Below are positions 1 through 9,159 of a stretch of DNA of 64,000 nucleotides, piece after piece; the first letter of the stretch is position 1; each line of letters begins with the position of its first letter. The position numbers and the translations under genes are program-made. Under the pieces are notes generated by a model. That model did no database searches. It was not told the DNA's origin and saw only the letters and a program-made list of their open reading frames with translations. The DNA comes from SLRI01 sp964393275 (GTDB lineage: Bacteria > Pseudomonadota > Alphaproteobacteria > Geminicoccales > Geminicoccaceae): assembly GCA_964393275.1 (NCBI GenBank), contig CAYMTA010000001.1:62001-126000 (forward strand), read 5' to 3'.

Positions 1-2233
1 AGGCGAACTTCGCGACCGCATCGAAGATCACGTCGGCCATCCTGCGGCTGATGCCCCTGGCCATGGCACCCTCGACGAAGATGGCGCGCTGCGCGTCCAT
101 CTCGGCCTTGATCTTCTTGCCCATGGCGCGCCTGAGGAGATCCGCGCCGCCGAGCGTGTAGCCGGCGAGCTGCTTGGCGATCTCCATCACCTGCTCCTGG
201 TAGATGATGACGCCGTTGGTCTCCTTCAGGATCGGCTCGAGCATCGGATGCAGGTACTCGGGCGCCTCGATCCCGTGCTTGACGTTGATGTAGCGCGGGA
301 TGTTGTCCATCGGTCCCGGCCGGTAGAGCGAGACCATGGCGATGATGTCCTCGAAGCAGTCGGGCTTGAGCTTCCGCAGCGCATCCCGCATGCCGCCGGA
401 TTCCAGCTGGAACACGCCCGCCGTCTCGGCCCGGCTGAGGAGGGCGTAGGTCGAAGCGTCGTCGAGCCCGAGGCTGGCCAGGTCGAGCGCCGTGCCCCGG
501 CGATTCACGAGATCCTCGGCCATGCGCAGCATGGTGAGCGTGGTCAGGCCGAGGAAGTCGAACTTGACGAGCCCGGCCTTCTCCACATCCTTCATGTTGA
601 ACTGGGTGACGGCGCTGCCGCTCCTCGGATCGCAGGTGAGCGGCACCAGCTCGTCGAGCGGCCGGTCGCCGATCACCACCCCGGCGGCGTGGGTCGAGGC
701 GTGGCGCGGCAGGCCCTCGAGCTTGAGGGCGATCTCGATCATCCGGGCCACCGCCGGATCGCCGTCGCGGGCCTCGGCGAGGCGCGGCTCCATGGCCACC
801 GCCTCGGCCAGGGTCGGCGGGTTCGCCGGGTTGAAGGGCACCAGCTTCGAGATCTTGTCGACCAAGCCGAACGGCAGGCCGAGCACGCGGCCGACATCGC
901 GCAGCGCTGCCCGCGCCTGCAGCTTGCCGAAGGTGATGATGTGGGCGACCCGGTCGGCGCCGTAGCGGCCCTCGACGTAGCGGATCACCTCGTCGCGCCG
1001 GTCCTGGCAGAAGTCGATGTCGAAATCCGGCATCGAGACGCGCTCGGGATTGAGGAAGCGCTCGAAGAGGAGGCCGAAGCGCAGGGGGTCGAGATCGGTG
1101 ATCTCGAGCGACCAGGCGACGACCGAGCCGGCACCCGAGCCGCGGCCCGGGCCCACCGGAATGTGCTGCTTCTTGGCCCAGCGGATGAAATCCGAGACGA
1201 TGAGGAAATAGCCCGGGAACTGCATCTGGATGATGACGTCGAGCTCGTACTCGAGGCGTTCGCGATAGGGCGTCGCGGCCTCGCCCCGGATGCCCGTCTG
1301 GTCGAGCCTCCGCTCCAGCCCGTCGCGGGCCTGCGCCCGCAGCTCCTCGACCTCGCCCCGGCCATTCGGACCGGTGAACGGCGGCAGGATCGGCTCGCGC
1401 GCCGGTGCTTCCACCGCGCAGCGCCGGGCGATGACCAGCGTGTTCTCGATCGCCTCCGGCAGGTCGGCGAAGAGCGCTGCCATCTCGTTCGCCGTCTTGA
1501 AGCGATAGTCGAGCGAGAACCGCCGGCGATCGTCGTTGCCGACATGCTGCCCTTCGGCGATGCAGATCAGCGCATCGTGCGCCGCGTGCATGGCCGCATC
1601 GAGAAAGAGGCAGTCATTGGTGGCGACGATCGGCAGGTCGCGATCGAAGGCGAGATCGAGCAGCAGGGGCTCGACCAGCGCCTCGGCCTCGAGGCCGTGG
1701 CGCTGCAGCTCGATGTAGAGGCGCCCCTCGAAGGCGGACGCCAAGCGGTCGAGGAGGTCCTGGGCGGCATCCCGGTCGTCGCGCTGCAGGAGCCGGCCGA
1801 GCGGCCCATCGGCGCCGCCGGTCAGGACGATCAGCCCCTCGCTCCTGCACGCCAGTTGGTCCAGCGTCAGGCTTCTCTCGCCGGCCCCCTCGAAATGGAG
1901 CGTGCTCATCAGCTTCATCAGGCTGCCGTAGCCCGCCGGGCTCTGGGCCAGCACGGGCAGCAGGGCCGGACCCTGCTGGCGCTCGCGGCGCTGCGGCCGA
2001 TGCCCCGCCTCGGGCGCCAGGGGCAGCAGCGCGCCGATGATCGGCTGGACACCGGCGGCGAGCGCGGCAGCGCAGAACGGCATCACCCCGTAGAGATTGG
2101 CGTTGTCGGTGACGGCGACCGCCGGCATGCCGAGCTCGGCCGCGCGCGCCGCCAGCGCCTTGTGGTCGATCGCGCCTTCGAGCAGCGAGTAGGAGGTGCG
2201 GACCCGCAGATGGACGAAGGGCGCATGCGGCAT
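1..2233 (-). CDS. dnaE: DNA polymerase III alpha subunit (partial, 3' end outside window)
   Basis: This is the catalytic subunit of the replicative DNA polymerase. The visible 744 residues begin MPHAPFVHLRVRTSYSLLEG, the usual start of the PHP domain, and continue into the polymerase palm. The palm carries the catalytic motif MPDFDIDF (bases about 1013-1033), then GDRPLDELVPL and SLYRPGPMDNIPRY. The reading frame stays open to base 1, so the rest of the palm, fingers and OB domains lie outside the window. The ATG at 2233 is the natural family start. It is the last gene visible of a proS-lolC-lolD-dnaE block on this strand, a common alphaproteobacterial order. The length and PHP start fit DnaE1 rather than the mutagenic DnaE2, but without the C-terminus this is not certain. 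Confidence 0.95.
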   Translation of the reverse strand, partial: MPHAPFVHLRVRTSYSLLEGAIDHKALAARAAELGMPAVAVTDNANLYGVMPFCAAALAAGVQPIIGALLPLAPEAGHRPQRRERQQGPALLPVLAQSPAGYGSLMKLMSTLHFEGAGERSLTLDQLACRSEGLIVLTGGADGPLGRLLQRDDRDAAQDLLDRLASAFEGRLYIELQRHGLEAEALVEPLLLDLAFDRDLPIVATNDCLFLDAAMHAAHDALICIAEGQHVGNDDRRRFSLDYRFKTANEMAALFADLPEAIENTLVIARRCAVEAPAREPILPPFTGPNGRGEVEELRAQARDGLERRLDQTGIRGEAATPYRERLEYELDVIIQMQFPGYFLIVSDFIRWAKKQHIPVGPGRGSGAGSVVAWSLEITDLDPLRFGLLFERFLNPERVSMPDFDIDFCQDRRDEVIRYVEGRYGADRVAHIITFGKLQARAALRDVGRVLGLPFGLVDKISKLVPFNPANPPTLAEAVAMEPRLAEARDGDPAVARMIEIALKLEGLPRHASTHAAGVVIGDRPLDELVPLTCDPRSGSAVTQFNMKDVEKAGLVKFDFLGLTTLTMLRMAEDLVNRRGTALDLASLGLDDASTYALLSRAETAGVFQLESGGMRDALRKLKPDCFEDIIAMVSLYRPGPMDNIPRYINVKHGIEAPEYLHPMLEPILKETNGVIIYQEQVMEIAKQLAGYTLGGADLLRRAMGKKIKAEMDAQRAIFVEGAMARGISRRMADVIFDAVAKFA

Positions 2234-2312
2234 CAGGGATCCCAGATCTTGTGGTGGAGCTTCTCTCCTACCGCATCATGCGCGCGAAGTGAACCGGTCG
2301 CCGGCAGCCGTG

Positions 2313-3047
2313 TCAGGCCGGCGTCGTCAGTCGGGCACCCTCGGCCCGCACCGCCGTCAGGGGCGCCACCCAGGGGCGGAGCCGGCCGTCGACCAGCTCG
2401 AGCGTGCGGTCCATGGCGGCGGCGATGTCCGGGTTGTGAGTGGCGATGAAGGCCGCCGTCGCCGTCTCGCGCACCACCTCGACCAGGAGATCGAGCACCC
2501 GCGCCGAGGTCGCGGGATCGAGATTGCCGGTCGGCTCGTCGGCGAGCAGGAGGCCCGGCCGGTTGGCGAGGGCGCGGGCGATGGCGACGCGCTGCTGCTC
2601 GCCACCGGAAAGCCGGCCCGGGCGATGATCGAGGCGCTCGGCGAGCCCGAGGCGGTCGAGCAGGTCGGCGGCCCGCGCCTTGGCCGGCCCCTTGCCACGG
2701 CCGGCCAGGAGCTGCGGCAGCATGACGTTCTCGAGCGCCGTGAAATCGGCGAGAAGGTGGTGGAACTGGAAGACGAAGCCGATCCGGTTGCGCCGCAGCC
2801 CGGTGCGCTCGCGGTCGCCGAGCCGGCCACAGGCCCGGCCGTCGATGGTGACCTCGCCGGCGCTCGGCCGCTCGAGCAGCGCAGCGATGTGGAGCAGCGT
2901 CGACTTGCCGGAGCCCGAGGGCCCGACGAGCGCCACGAGCTCGCCCGAGGCGAGGCTGAGATCGGCGCCCTTGAGCACCGGCAGGCTCACGGCCCCCTGG
3001 CGAAAGCGCCGCTCGATGCCGTCGAGCACCAGCATGGGCTCACTCAT
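2313..3047 (-). CDS. lolD: Lipoprotein-releasing ABC transporter, ATP-binding protein LolD
   Basis: This 244-residue ATPase powers the LolCDE complex, which extracts outer-membrane lipoproteins from the inner membrane and passes them to LolA. It shows Walker A (GPSGSGKST), the signature LSGGEQQR and Walker B (LLLADEPTGNLD) in the order and spacing of the MacB/LolD family. The start at 3047 overlaps the end of the permease gene by 8 bp, so the two are probably translationally coupled. Membership of the Lol system rather than another MacB-type exporter is inferred from this overlap with a LolC-type permease and from the proS-lolCD-dnaE order. Confidence 0.95.
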   Translation of the reverse strand: MSEPMLVLDGIERRFRQGAVSLPVLKGADLSLASGELVALVGPSGSGKSTLLHIAALLERPSAGEVTIDGRACGRLGDRERTGLRRNRIGFVFQFHHLLADFTALENVMLPQLLAGRGKGPAKARAADLLDRLGLAERLDHRPGRLSGGEQQRVAIARALANRPGLLLADEPTGNLDPATSARVLDLLVEVVRETATAAFIATHNPDIAAAMDRTLELVDGRLRPWVAPLTAVRAEGARLTTPA

Positions 3048-4281
3048 AGCGGAGCGCTTCCACCGGATCGACGCGCGCCGCCCGCCAGGCCGGATACAGG
3101 GTCGCGAGGAACGACAGCCCGAGGCCCATCAGCACGACGCGGGTGGTGTCATGGGGATCGATCTCGGCCGGCAGGCGCGAAAGGAAGCGGATCTCCGCCG
3201 ACCAGAGCTCGGCACCCGTCAGGCCCTCGAGGAAGAGACGGATGCTGTCGATGTTGAGGGCGAAGGCGAGGCCGAGGCCGAAGCCGATCAGGGTTCCGGC
3301 GACACCGATGCTCGCCCCGGCGAGCAGGAAGATGCGCATCACGGCCGCCTGCGTGGCGCCCATGGAGCGCAGGATGGCGATGTCGCGGGCCTTGGACTTC
3401 ACCAGCATGGTGATGCCGGTGATGATGTTGAAGGCGGCGACCAGGATGATCAGCGTGAGGATCAGGAACATCACGTTGCGCTCGACCTCGAGCGCGTTGA
3501 AGAAGTGCGAGTTGAGCTGCTGCCAGTCGACCAGCCGGCCCTGGCCGGCGATGGTGGCGGTGAGCGCCGGGCGCAGCCGGCCGATCTGCTCGGGATCCTG
3601 GACCAGGATCTCGACCGCCGTCACCCGGTGGTCGAGCTGGAAATAGCGCTGCGCGTCGTCGAGGCCGATATAGACGAAGCTGTTGTCGTACTCGTACATG
3701 CCGACCTCGAAGAGGCCGACGATCTCGAAGCTCTTGATGCGCGGCACCGTGCCGAAGGCGGTGGCCGCCCCCTGCGGCGAGATCAGGCTGATGCGGTCGC
3801 CGACGCCGAGGCCCATGCGCTGCGCCATGCGGCTGCCGATCAGGATGGTGCCGCCCTCGTCGAGCCGCTCGAGCGAGCCTTCGACGATATGGTCGGCGAA
3901 GACGGCACGGCGGGCGAGATCCTCGGCGCGCACCCCGCGCACGACGGCCCCGGACGCCACATTGTTGCCGCTGGCCATCACCTGGCCCTCGACATAGGCC
4001 ATGGCGTCGACCACGCCGTCGACCTCGCGCAGCCGGGTCACCAGGACATCGCTGTCGGCGAGGCCTTCCGGCCCGGCGACGACCGTGGCGTGGCCGTTGA
4101 CGCCGAGCACCCGGCCGAGCAGCTCGAAGCGAAAGCCGTTCATGACCGCGAGCACGACGATCAGCGTGCCGACGCCGAGGGCGATGCCGACGAGCGCGAA
4201 GGCGGCGATGACCGAGATGAAGCCCTCGCCCCGGGTCGGCCGAAGATAGCGCCAGGCGATCAGCCGCTCGGCGCTGCGCAT
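3040..4281 (-). CDS. lolC: Lipoprotein-releasing ABC transporter, permease LolC/LolE type
   Basis: This 413-residue inner-membrane protein is the permease partner of LolD. It has the family layout: an N-terminal start (MRSAERLIAWRYLRP) leading into one membrane helix, a large periplasmic domain (about residues 50-260), and a C-terminal FtsX-like domain with three helices. The cytoplasmic coupling segment includes KSKARDIAILRSMGA. The ATG at 4281 overlaps the proS stop codon (ATGA), so a longer upstream reading frame that runs into proS is rejected. Only one permease gene is present, so a homodimeric LolC-type arrangement is likely, as in many alphaproteobacteria. Confidence 0.94.
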   Translation of the reverse strand: MRSAERLIAWRYLRPTRGEGFISVIAAFALVGIALGVGTLIVVLAVMNGFRFELLGRVLGVNGHATVVAGPEGLADSDVLVTRLREVDGVVDAMAYVEGQVMASGNNVASGAVVRGVRAEDLARRAVFADHIVEGSLERLDEGGTILIGSRMAQRMGLGVGDRISLISPQGAATAFGTVPRIKSFEIVGLFEVGMYEYDNSFVYIGLDDAQRYFQLDHRVTAVEILVQDPEQIGRLRPALTATIAGQGRLVDWQQLNSHFFNALEVERNVMFLILTLIILVAAFNIITGITMLVKSKARDIAILRSMGATQAAVMRIFLLAGASIGVAGTLIGFGLGLAFALNIDSIRLFLEGLTGAELWSAEIRFLSRLPAEIDPHDTTRVVLMGLGLSFLATLYPAWRAARVDPVEALRYE

Positions 4282-5576
4282 CAGCCGGCGAGCCGCTGGA
4301 CGAGCGCGTCCGGATCGAGCTCGAAGGTCTCGTCGCCGGCCCGCGACTTGAGCTCGACCTTGCCCGCCTTGGCGCCGCGCGGGCCCACGGTCACGGTCCA
4401 GGGCAGGCCGATCAGCTCCATGGTCGCGAACTTGGCCCCGGCCCGCTCGTCGCGCTCGTCGAAGAGGACCGAGACGCCGGCCCGCTGCAGCCGCTCGTAG
4501 AGCTGCTCGGCGAGGCCATGGGAGAGGGCGTCGTCGGGCCGGAGATCGACGAGGCCGACCCTGAACGGGGCCACGGCCTCGGGCCACAGGATGCCCTTGT
4601 CGTCGTGATAGGCCTCGATCAGGGCACCGACGAGGCGCGACACGCCGATGCCATAGGAGCCCATGTGCACGGGGTGCGTGCCGCCGTCGGGGCCGATCAC
4701 GGTCGCCCCCATCGGCTCCGAGTACTTGGTGCCGAAATAGAAGATGTGGCCGACCTCGATGCCGCGGCCGCTGCGCAGGCGATCGGCGGGCACCGGGCAG
4801 GCGGCCGGATCGTGCTTGTCGTCGGCGGCGGCGTAGAGCGCCTTGAGCTCGGGCACGGAGAGGTCGTCGGCCGCGAAATCGATCGCCTCGAACGCGGCAT
4901 CGAAATGGACCTCGCTCTCGCCCGTCTTCGCCAGGATCTGGAACTCGTGGCTCATGTCGCCACCGATCGGGCCGGTGTCGGCCCGCATCGGGATGGCGGT
5001 CAGGCCCATCCGGCGGAAGGTGCGAAGATAGGCCAGGAACATGGCGTCGTAGGCCGCCTCGGCCCCCGCCGCGTCGAGATCGAAGCTGTAGGCGTCCTTC
5101 ATCAGGAACTCGCGGCCGCGCATCACGCCGAAGCGCGGCCTGACCTCGTCCCTGAACTTCCACTGGATGTGGTAGAGGTTGAGCGGCAGCTGCCTGAAGC
5201 TCCTGACGTGCCGGCGGAAGATGTCGGTGACGTTCTCCTCGTTGGTCGGCCCGTAGAGCATGGCGCGCTCGTGGCGGTCCTGGATGCGCAGCATCTCCTT
5301 GCCGTAGTCCTCGTAGCGGCCGCTCTCGATCCAGAGATCGGCCGGCTGGATGGTCGGCATCAGGATCGGGATGGCGCCGGCGCGCTGCATCTCCTCGTGG
5401 ACGATCGCCTCGACCTTGCGCAGGACGGCATAGCCGAGCGGCAGCCAGCTATAGATGCCGGCGGCGAGCTGCTGGATCATGCCGGCGCGCAGCATGAGCT
5501 GGTGGCTCACGATCTGCGCCTCGGCGGGTGTTTCCTTCAGCACAGGCAGGAAATAGCGTGAAAGGCGCATCTGCAA
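4281..5576 (-). CDS. proS: Prolyl-tRNA synthetase (short alphaproteobacterial type)
   Basis: The enzyme charges tRNA-Pro with proline in the cytoplasm. At 431 residues it is much shorter than the roughly 570-residue E. coli enzyme, because the editing (INS) domain between class II motifs 2 and 3 is absent. This short form is typical of alphaproteobacteria. Class II motifs are visible, including the motif 2 segment FRDEVRPRFGVMRGREF and the motif 3 segment GSYGIGVSRLVGA, followed by the C-terminal anticodon-binding domain. Two start codons lie six bases apart (5576 and 5570). The second gives MRLSRYFLP, the more usual family start. It overlaps lolC by the ATGA sequence. Confidence 0.96.
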   Translation of the reverse strand: MQMRLSRYFLPVLKETPAEAQIVSHQLMLRAGMIQQLAAGIYSWLPLGYAVLRKVEAIVHEEMQRAGAIPILMPTIQPADLWIESGRYEDYGKEMLRIQDRHERAMLYGPTNEENVTDIFRRHVRSFRQLPLNLYHIQWKFRDEVRPRFGVMRGREFLMKDAYSFDLDAAGAEAAYDAMFLAYLRTFRRMGLTAIPMRADTGPIGGDMSHEFQILAKTGESEVHFDAAFEAIDFAADDLSVPELKALYAAADDKHDPAACPVPADRLRSGRGIEVGHIFYFGTKYSEPMGATVIGPDGGTHPVHMGSYGIGVSRLVGALIEAYHDDKGILWPEAVAPFRVGLVDLRPDDALSHGLAEQLYERLQRAGVSVLFDERDERAGAKFATMELIGLPWTVTVGPRGAKAGKVELKSRAGDETFELDPDALVQRLAG

Positions 5577-5667
5577 CTCGTTGTTTCGGCGAAAGCACGG
5601 GGATCAGCGGAAGGGCGAGCGCCTGATCGCACGCTTTGCCGGCAGGTGCAACGACCGCGGCAGGCGC

Positions 5668-8544
5668 TCAGCCGGCCAGCACCCCGATCGGGGCGAGGTA
5701 GGCGACGAGGCCAGCCACCGGCATGGGCCGGGCGAAACGGAAGCCCTGCGCCAGATCGCAGGCGTGCAGCTCGAGATAGGCTTCCTGCTCGGCGGTTTCC
5801 ACGCCTTCGGCGATGACGGTCATGCCGAGGGTGTGGGCGAGATTGATGATCGTCCGGACGATCTCCGCATCGCCCGGGTCGCGGCCGATATCGCGAACGA
5901 AGGACCGATCGATCTTCAGCCGGTCGACCGGGAAGGTCTTGAGATGGGTGAGCGATGCGGCCCCGGTGCCGAAGTCGTCGAGCGTGATGATCGTCCCCAG
6001 GCGATGCAGCGCGCGCAGGCTCGCGGCGATCGCATCGGCGTCGCGGTCGAGCAGCACGCCCTCGGTCACCTCGATCTCGAGGCGGTGGGCCTCCAGCCCG
6101 AGCTCCTCGAGCAGGGCCGCGACCTCGGCCGCAAAGCCCGGCGCCTTGAGCTGAGCCGCGGCGATGTTGACCGCGACGTGCCCGGGCTCGAGGGCGAGCT
6201 CGTCGCAGCGGCGCAGCGCCTCCAGCGCCTGGCGCAGGACGAGCCGACCGAGCGCCGCAATGACACCGATCTCCTCGGCGATGCCGATGAACTCGCCAGG
6301 GGCCACGAGCTCGCCGTCGCGCCGCCAGCGGACCAGCGCCTCGAACCCGGCGTGGCAGCCGCTGGCGAGATGGATCTGCGGCTGCAGCTCGATCTCGAAG
6401 GCGTGCTCGTCGATGCCCGCCTGCAGCGCCTCGCCGATCGCCCGGCGCCGCTCCAGCGCCTCCAGCAGCGCCGGCTCGAAGAAGCAGAACCGGCCGCGCC
6501 CCTTGGCCTTGGCCTGGTAGAGGGCGATGTCGGCGTTCTTGAGCAGACGCATCACGTCGGTGCCGTCCCGCGGGAAAAGGCTGATGCCGATGCTGCAGCG
6601 CGGCTGCAGGATCTGGCCCTCGAGCACCATGGGCTCGCCCAGAACGTCGAGCAGCTTGCCCGCGAGATCGGCCACCGCCGCCGGCCCCTGCAGGTCGCGC
6701 AGCACCATCGCGAACTCGTCGCCACCGAGCCGGGCGATCGTGTCGGTGTCACGCAGCACCGAGGTCAGCCGCTCGCCGACCGTTCGCAGGAGCGCATCGC
6801 CGGCGCCGTGGCCGAGCCGGTCATTGACCTCCTTGAAGCGGTCGAGATCGAGCATCATGAGGGCACCCAGGCCGCCCGGCCGGCGGCGATTGCCGAGATC
6901 GCCCTTCAGCCGCTCGAGCAGCACGTGGCGATTGGCGAGCCCGGTGAGCCCGTCACGCTCGGCCAGCAGGCGGATCCGCTGCTCCGCCGCCTTCACCGAG
7001 GTCAGGTCATGGACCAGCGCGAACCAGCGCCCATCGGCCGCATCCAGCACGACTCGATTGAGCAGCACGGGCACGCGCGCGCCATCGACGCGCACGAGCT
7101 CCTGCTCGACCGCCATCAGGGGCCCGACCGTGGCCGGGCCGTCCGCTTGCTCGATGGCCAGGCTGCCGCCATCGACCGTCAGCTCGCGCCAGTCGAGGGA
7201 GCCTGCCTCGAGCTCGGCCCGATCGCGGCCGAGCATCCGCAGGAACGCGTCGTTGCCCTCCTCGACGCGCCAGCCTCGGCCCGCGGTGATGCCGATCAGA
7301 TCGGAAGCGGCGAGCGCCTCGAGCCGCGCATGCGCCTCGCGCAAGGCGGCCTCGGCCAACTTCCGGTCGGTGTGGTCGATGGCGAGCCCGACGAAGCCGG
7401 TCATCGAGCCATGGGCGAGCACCGGCGCATAGACCTCCTCGACGTGATGCAGCCGCCCGTCCCGCTGGTGGCAGACGATGTTGCGCCAGGGCTCGCCGGC
7501 CCGCATCCGCTCGAGCGCCGCGGACAGGCCGGCGGAGATCTCGGCCGGCAGCCCGAGCTCGGCGAAGGTCTTGCCGATCCCGTCACCCCAGAGCTCGCGG
7601 TCCCTGGCGTTCTGCAGGATGTGCCGGCCGTCGTTGTCACAGATGAAGAACGGGAACGGCAGGGCGTCGACCGCCGCCTGCAGCCGTGCCTCGCTCTCGG
7701 CGAGCTGCCGCTCCGTCTGAACACGAGCGGTGACATCGAGGGCGAGGCCGACCTGGCCGACGATCGCGCCATCGACGACCAAAGGAGCGATCAGCCGCTC
7801 GGCGATGATCTCCCGTGCGCCGATCTTCTTGCTTCCGACGAAGCGGATGGTCTCGCCGGCGAGCACGCGGCGGTGCCGATCGCGCCATTCTTGAATGATC
7901 TCGGGCGCCATCCCGCTCTGCTCGACACGCAGCCCGACAAGGTCGCCATAAGCGGCACGGTCCACCGCATTCTGGAGGACATAGCGCCCTTCGGCGTCGG
8001 TGATCCAGAAAGGGTGCGGAATGCTGTCGATGGCCGCCCGCAGGCGCGCCTCGTCCGTTTCGGCGCGCCGCACCGCTTCGTTTGAGCGTGCCGCCTGGAC
8101 ACCCAATCCGGCTAGGTCGGCGAGCGCTTGGGCGGCTCCGCTGGCGGGCGCGACACCCGGTGGACCGAGACAGCAAAGGACTTCCCGGACCGTCCCGTCG
8201 GGCTCGGCGAGCGGGGCGACGACCGCCGCGGCGAGACCGGCGTGGCGGAGCCTGGTGGCGAGCGGATCGGCCGGGCAACCTTTTTCGCCGCGCGCATCGG
8301 GCAGCGGGATCAGGCCTTCCCGTCGGCCAGCGATCAAATCGCCCAAGAGCGGCTCCAGCTCGCCCGCGGCCTCTGGTGCTGCCCCCTGGATCGCGACGAC
8401 CCGGGTCGCAGCGCCCTCGGCGCGCGCCAGGATCGCCACCGGAAGCCCGCTGAGCCGGGCGGCCAGGCGCAGCAGCGAGGCCGTTTCGCCCGCCGCCATG
8501 CCCGGCGCTCCGCCCTCTCGCCTCGCCGTTCCGTTCAACGTCAT
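5668..8544 (-). CDS. Multi-PAS GGDEF/EAL cyclic-di-GMP signalling protein
   Basis: This predicted 958-residue soluble protein makes and/or degrades cyclic-di-GMP. An N-terminal GAF-like segment (about residues 20-160) is followed by three PAS domains (about 165-280, 290-405, 415-525), a diguanylate cyclase domain with intact LGGDEF (about 606), and an EAL phosphodiesterase domain with GFEALVRW (about 733) and the loop DDFGTGAASLTHLK. Both catalytic cores look intact, so the net activity cannot be read from sequence. No membrane segment is seen, so sensing is probably cytoplasmic. I chose the ATG at 8544 because an AGGGA lies 9 nt upstream. An in-frame ATG at 8556 is the alternative, and a much longer frame continuing to 9003 would cover gapR. 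Confidence 0.9.
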   Translation of the reverse strand: MTLNGTARREGGAPGMAAGETASLLRLAARLSGLPVAILARAEGAATRVVAIQGAAPEAAGELEPLLGDLIAGRREGLIPLPDARGEKGCPADPLATRLRHAGLAAAVVAPLAEPDGTVREVLCCLGPPGVAPASGAAQALADLAGLGVQAARSNEAVRRAETDEARLRAAIDSIPHPFWITDAEGRYVLQNAVDRAAYGDLVGLRVEQSGMAPEIIQEWRDRHRRVLAGETIRFVGSKKIGAREIIAERLIAPLVVDGAIVGQVGLALDVTARVQTERQLAESEARLQAAVDALPFPFFICDNDGRHILQNARDRELWGDGIGKTFAELGLPAEISAGLSAALERMRAGEPWRNIVCHQRDGRLHHVEEVYAPVLAHGSMTGFVGLAIDHTDRKLAEAALREAHARLEALAASDLIGITAGRGWRVEEGNDAFLRMLGRDRAELEAGSLDWRELTVDGGSLAIEQADGPATVGPLMAVEQELVRVDGARVPVLLNRVVLDAADGRWFALVHDLTSVKAAEQRIRLLAERDGLTGLANRHVLLERLKGDLGNRRRPGGLGALMMLDLDRFKEVNDRLGHGAGDALLRTVGERLTSVLRDTDTIARLGGDEFAMVLRDLQGPAAVADLAGKLLDVLGEPMVLEGQILQPRCSIGISLFPRDGTDVMRLLKNADIALYQAKAKGRGRFCFFEPALLEALERRRAIGEALQAGIDEHAFEIELQPQIHLASGCHAGFEALVRWRRDGELVAPGEFIGIAEEIGVIAALGRLVLRQALEALRRCDELALEPGHVAVNIAAAQLKAPGFAAEVAALLEELGLEAHRLEIEVTEGVLLDRDADAIAASLRALHRLGTIITLDDFGTGAASLTHLKTFPVDRLKIDRSFVRDIGRDPGDAEIVRTIINLAHTLGMTVIAEGVETAEQEAYLELHACDLAQGFRFARPMPVAGLVAYLAPIGVLAG

Positions 8545-8624
8545 TCCGGTCACCATCCCTGGTGGACCGGAAACATAGATCGAACTTTTCAAGATTCGCT
8601 TAAGGCGATCATCGCGACGCGGCC

Positions 8625-8870
8625 TCAGACCATGCCGATGGCTGCCTTGTAGGTCTCCAGGATCTCCTCCTGCTCGGCCCGGTCGTGAGGCTTCATCTTG
8701 CGCAGGCGGATGAGCTGGCGGAGGATCTTGACGTCGAAGCCCTCGCCCTTGGCCTCGCTCAGCACCTCCTTGATCTGCTCCAGGACCTCGCTCTTCTCCT
8801 CCTCGAGCCGCTCGACCCGCTCGATGAAGCTGCGCAGGCGCTCCGCGGTCACGCCGCCGACATCCGTCAT
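8625..8870 (-). CDS. gapR: GapR-family nucleoid-associated protein (DUF2312)
   Basis: This 81-residue protein matches the alphaproteobacterial GapR family, which binds overtwisted AT-rich DNA ahead of polymerases and stimulates topoisomerases. The diagnostic segments are visible: IERVERLEEEKSEVLEQIKE, then EAKGEGFDVKILR, then the C-terminal AEQEEILETYKAAIG. The first helix should form the coiled coil used for tetramerisation. The start at 8870 (MTDVGG) was chosen because the family begins just before this segment. An upstream in-frame ATG at 8927 adds an unrelated Arg/Ser-rich stretch. It lies about 80 bp upstream of the GGDEF/EAL gene on the same strand. Confidence 0.9.
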   Translation of the reverse strand: MTDVGGVTAERLRSFIERVERLEEEKSEVLEQIKEVLSEAKGEGFDVKILRQLIRLRKMKPHDRAEQEEILETYKAAIGMV

Positions 8871-8936
8871 CCGTTCTGCAACTCCGCTGCTTCGCCGCGA
8901 CGCCTCCGGCCGCGGACGACTGAACACTAGACGAAA

Positions 8937-8964
8937 GAGAGAGCCGGGGGACCCCGACTCTCTC
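8937..8964 (-). terminator. Hairpin, possible terminator of the ccr-mcd transcript
   Basis: Two 13-base arms with one internal mismatch (GAGAGAG-x-CGGGG and its complement) are separated by two bases. Read on the minus strand, the stem is followed by TTTCGTC, a short U-rich tail. It lies about 200 bp beyond the mcd stop codon and just ahead of gapR, so it could end the ccr-mcd transcript. The rest of the 8871-9159 gap shows nothing recognisable. Confidence 0.45.
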
Positions 8965-9159
8965 CTTCCTCACCTCAACGGCCTTGACCGGCAACGGCAG
9001 CACCGTCGCGCGGTTGCCTCCCTTTTCCTACCCGGCCGGGACCGTCGCGCTGGCGACCGGATCCCCGCTCGCGCCGGACAGGAACCGGCGCGACAGAAGG
9101 CCGCGTAGCACGCGGCGGGCCGGTTCTCCAGCGCTTCGCGCGAAAAGAGGCATTCTGCC

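Noticed and set aside
248..2449. Long open frame on the plus strand (733 codons)
   Set aside because: It is the exact antisense of dnaE, whose catalytic motifs are readable on the minus strand. The product is low-complexity and resembles nothing, as is usual for antisense frames in very GC-rich DNA.
3040..5163. A single 707-codon gene spanning lolC and part of proS
   Set aside because: The first 294 codons are a wrong-frame reading of proS. The lolC ATG at 4281 overlaps the proS stop codon in the normal operon manner.
8871..9159. Possible tRNA or small RNA in the 289-bp gap
   Set aside because: No cloverleaf or CCA-like end was seen. Only the terminator-like hairpin at 8937-8964 is supported.
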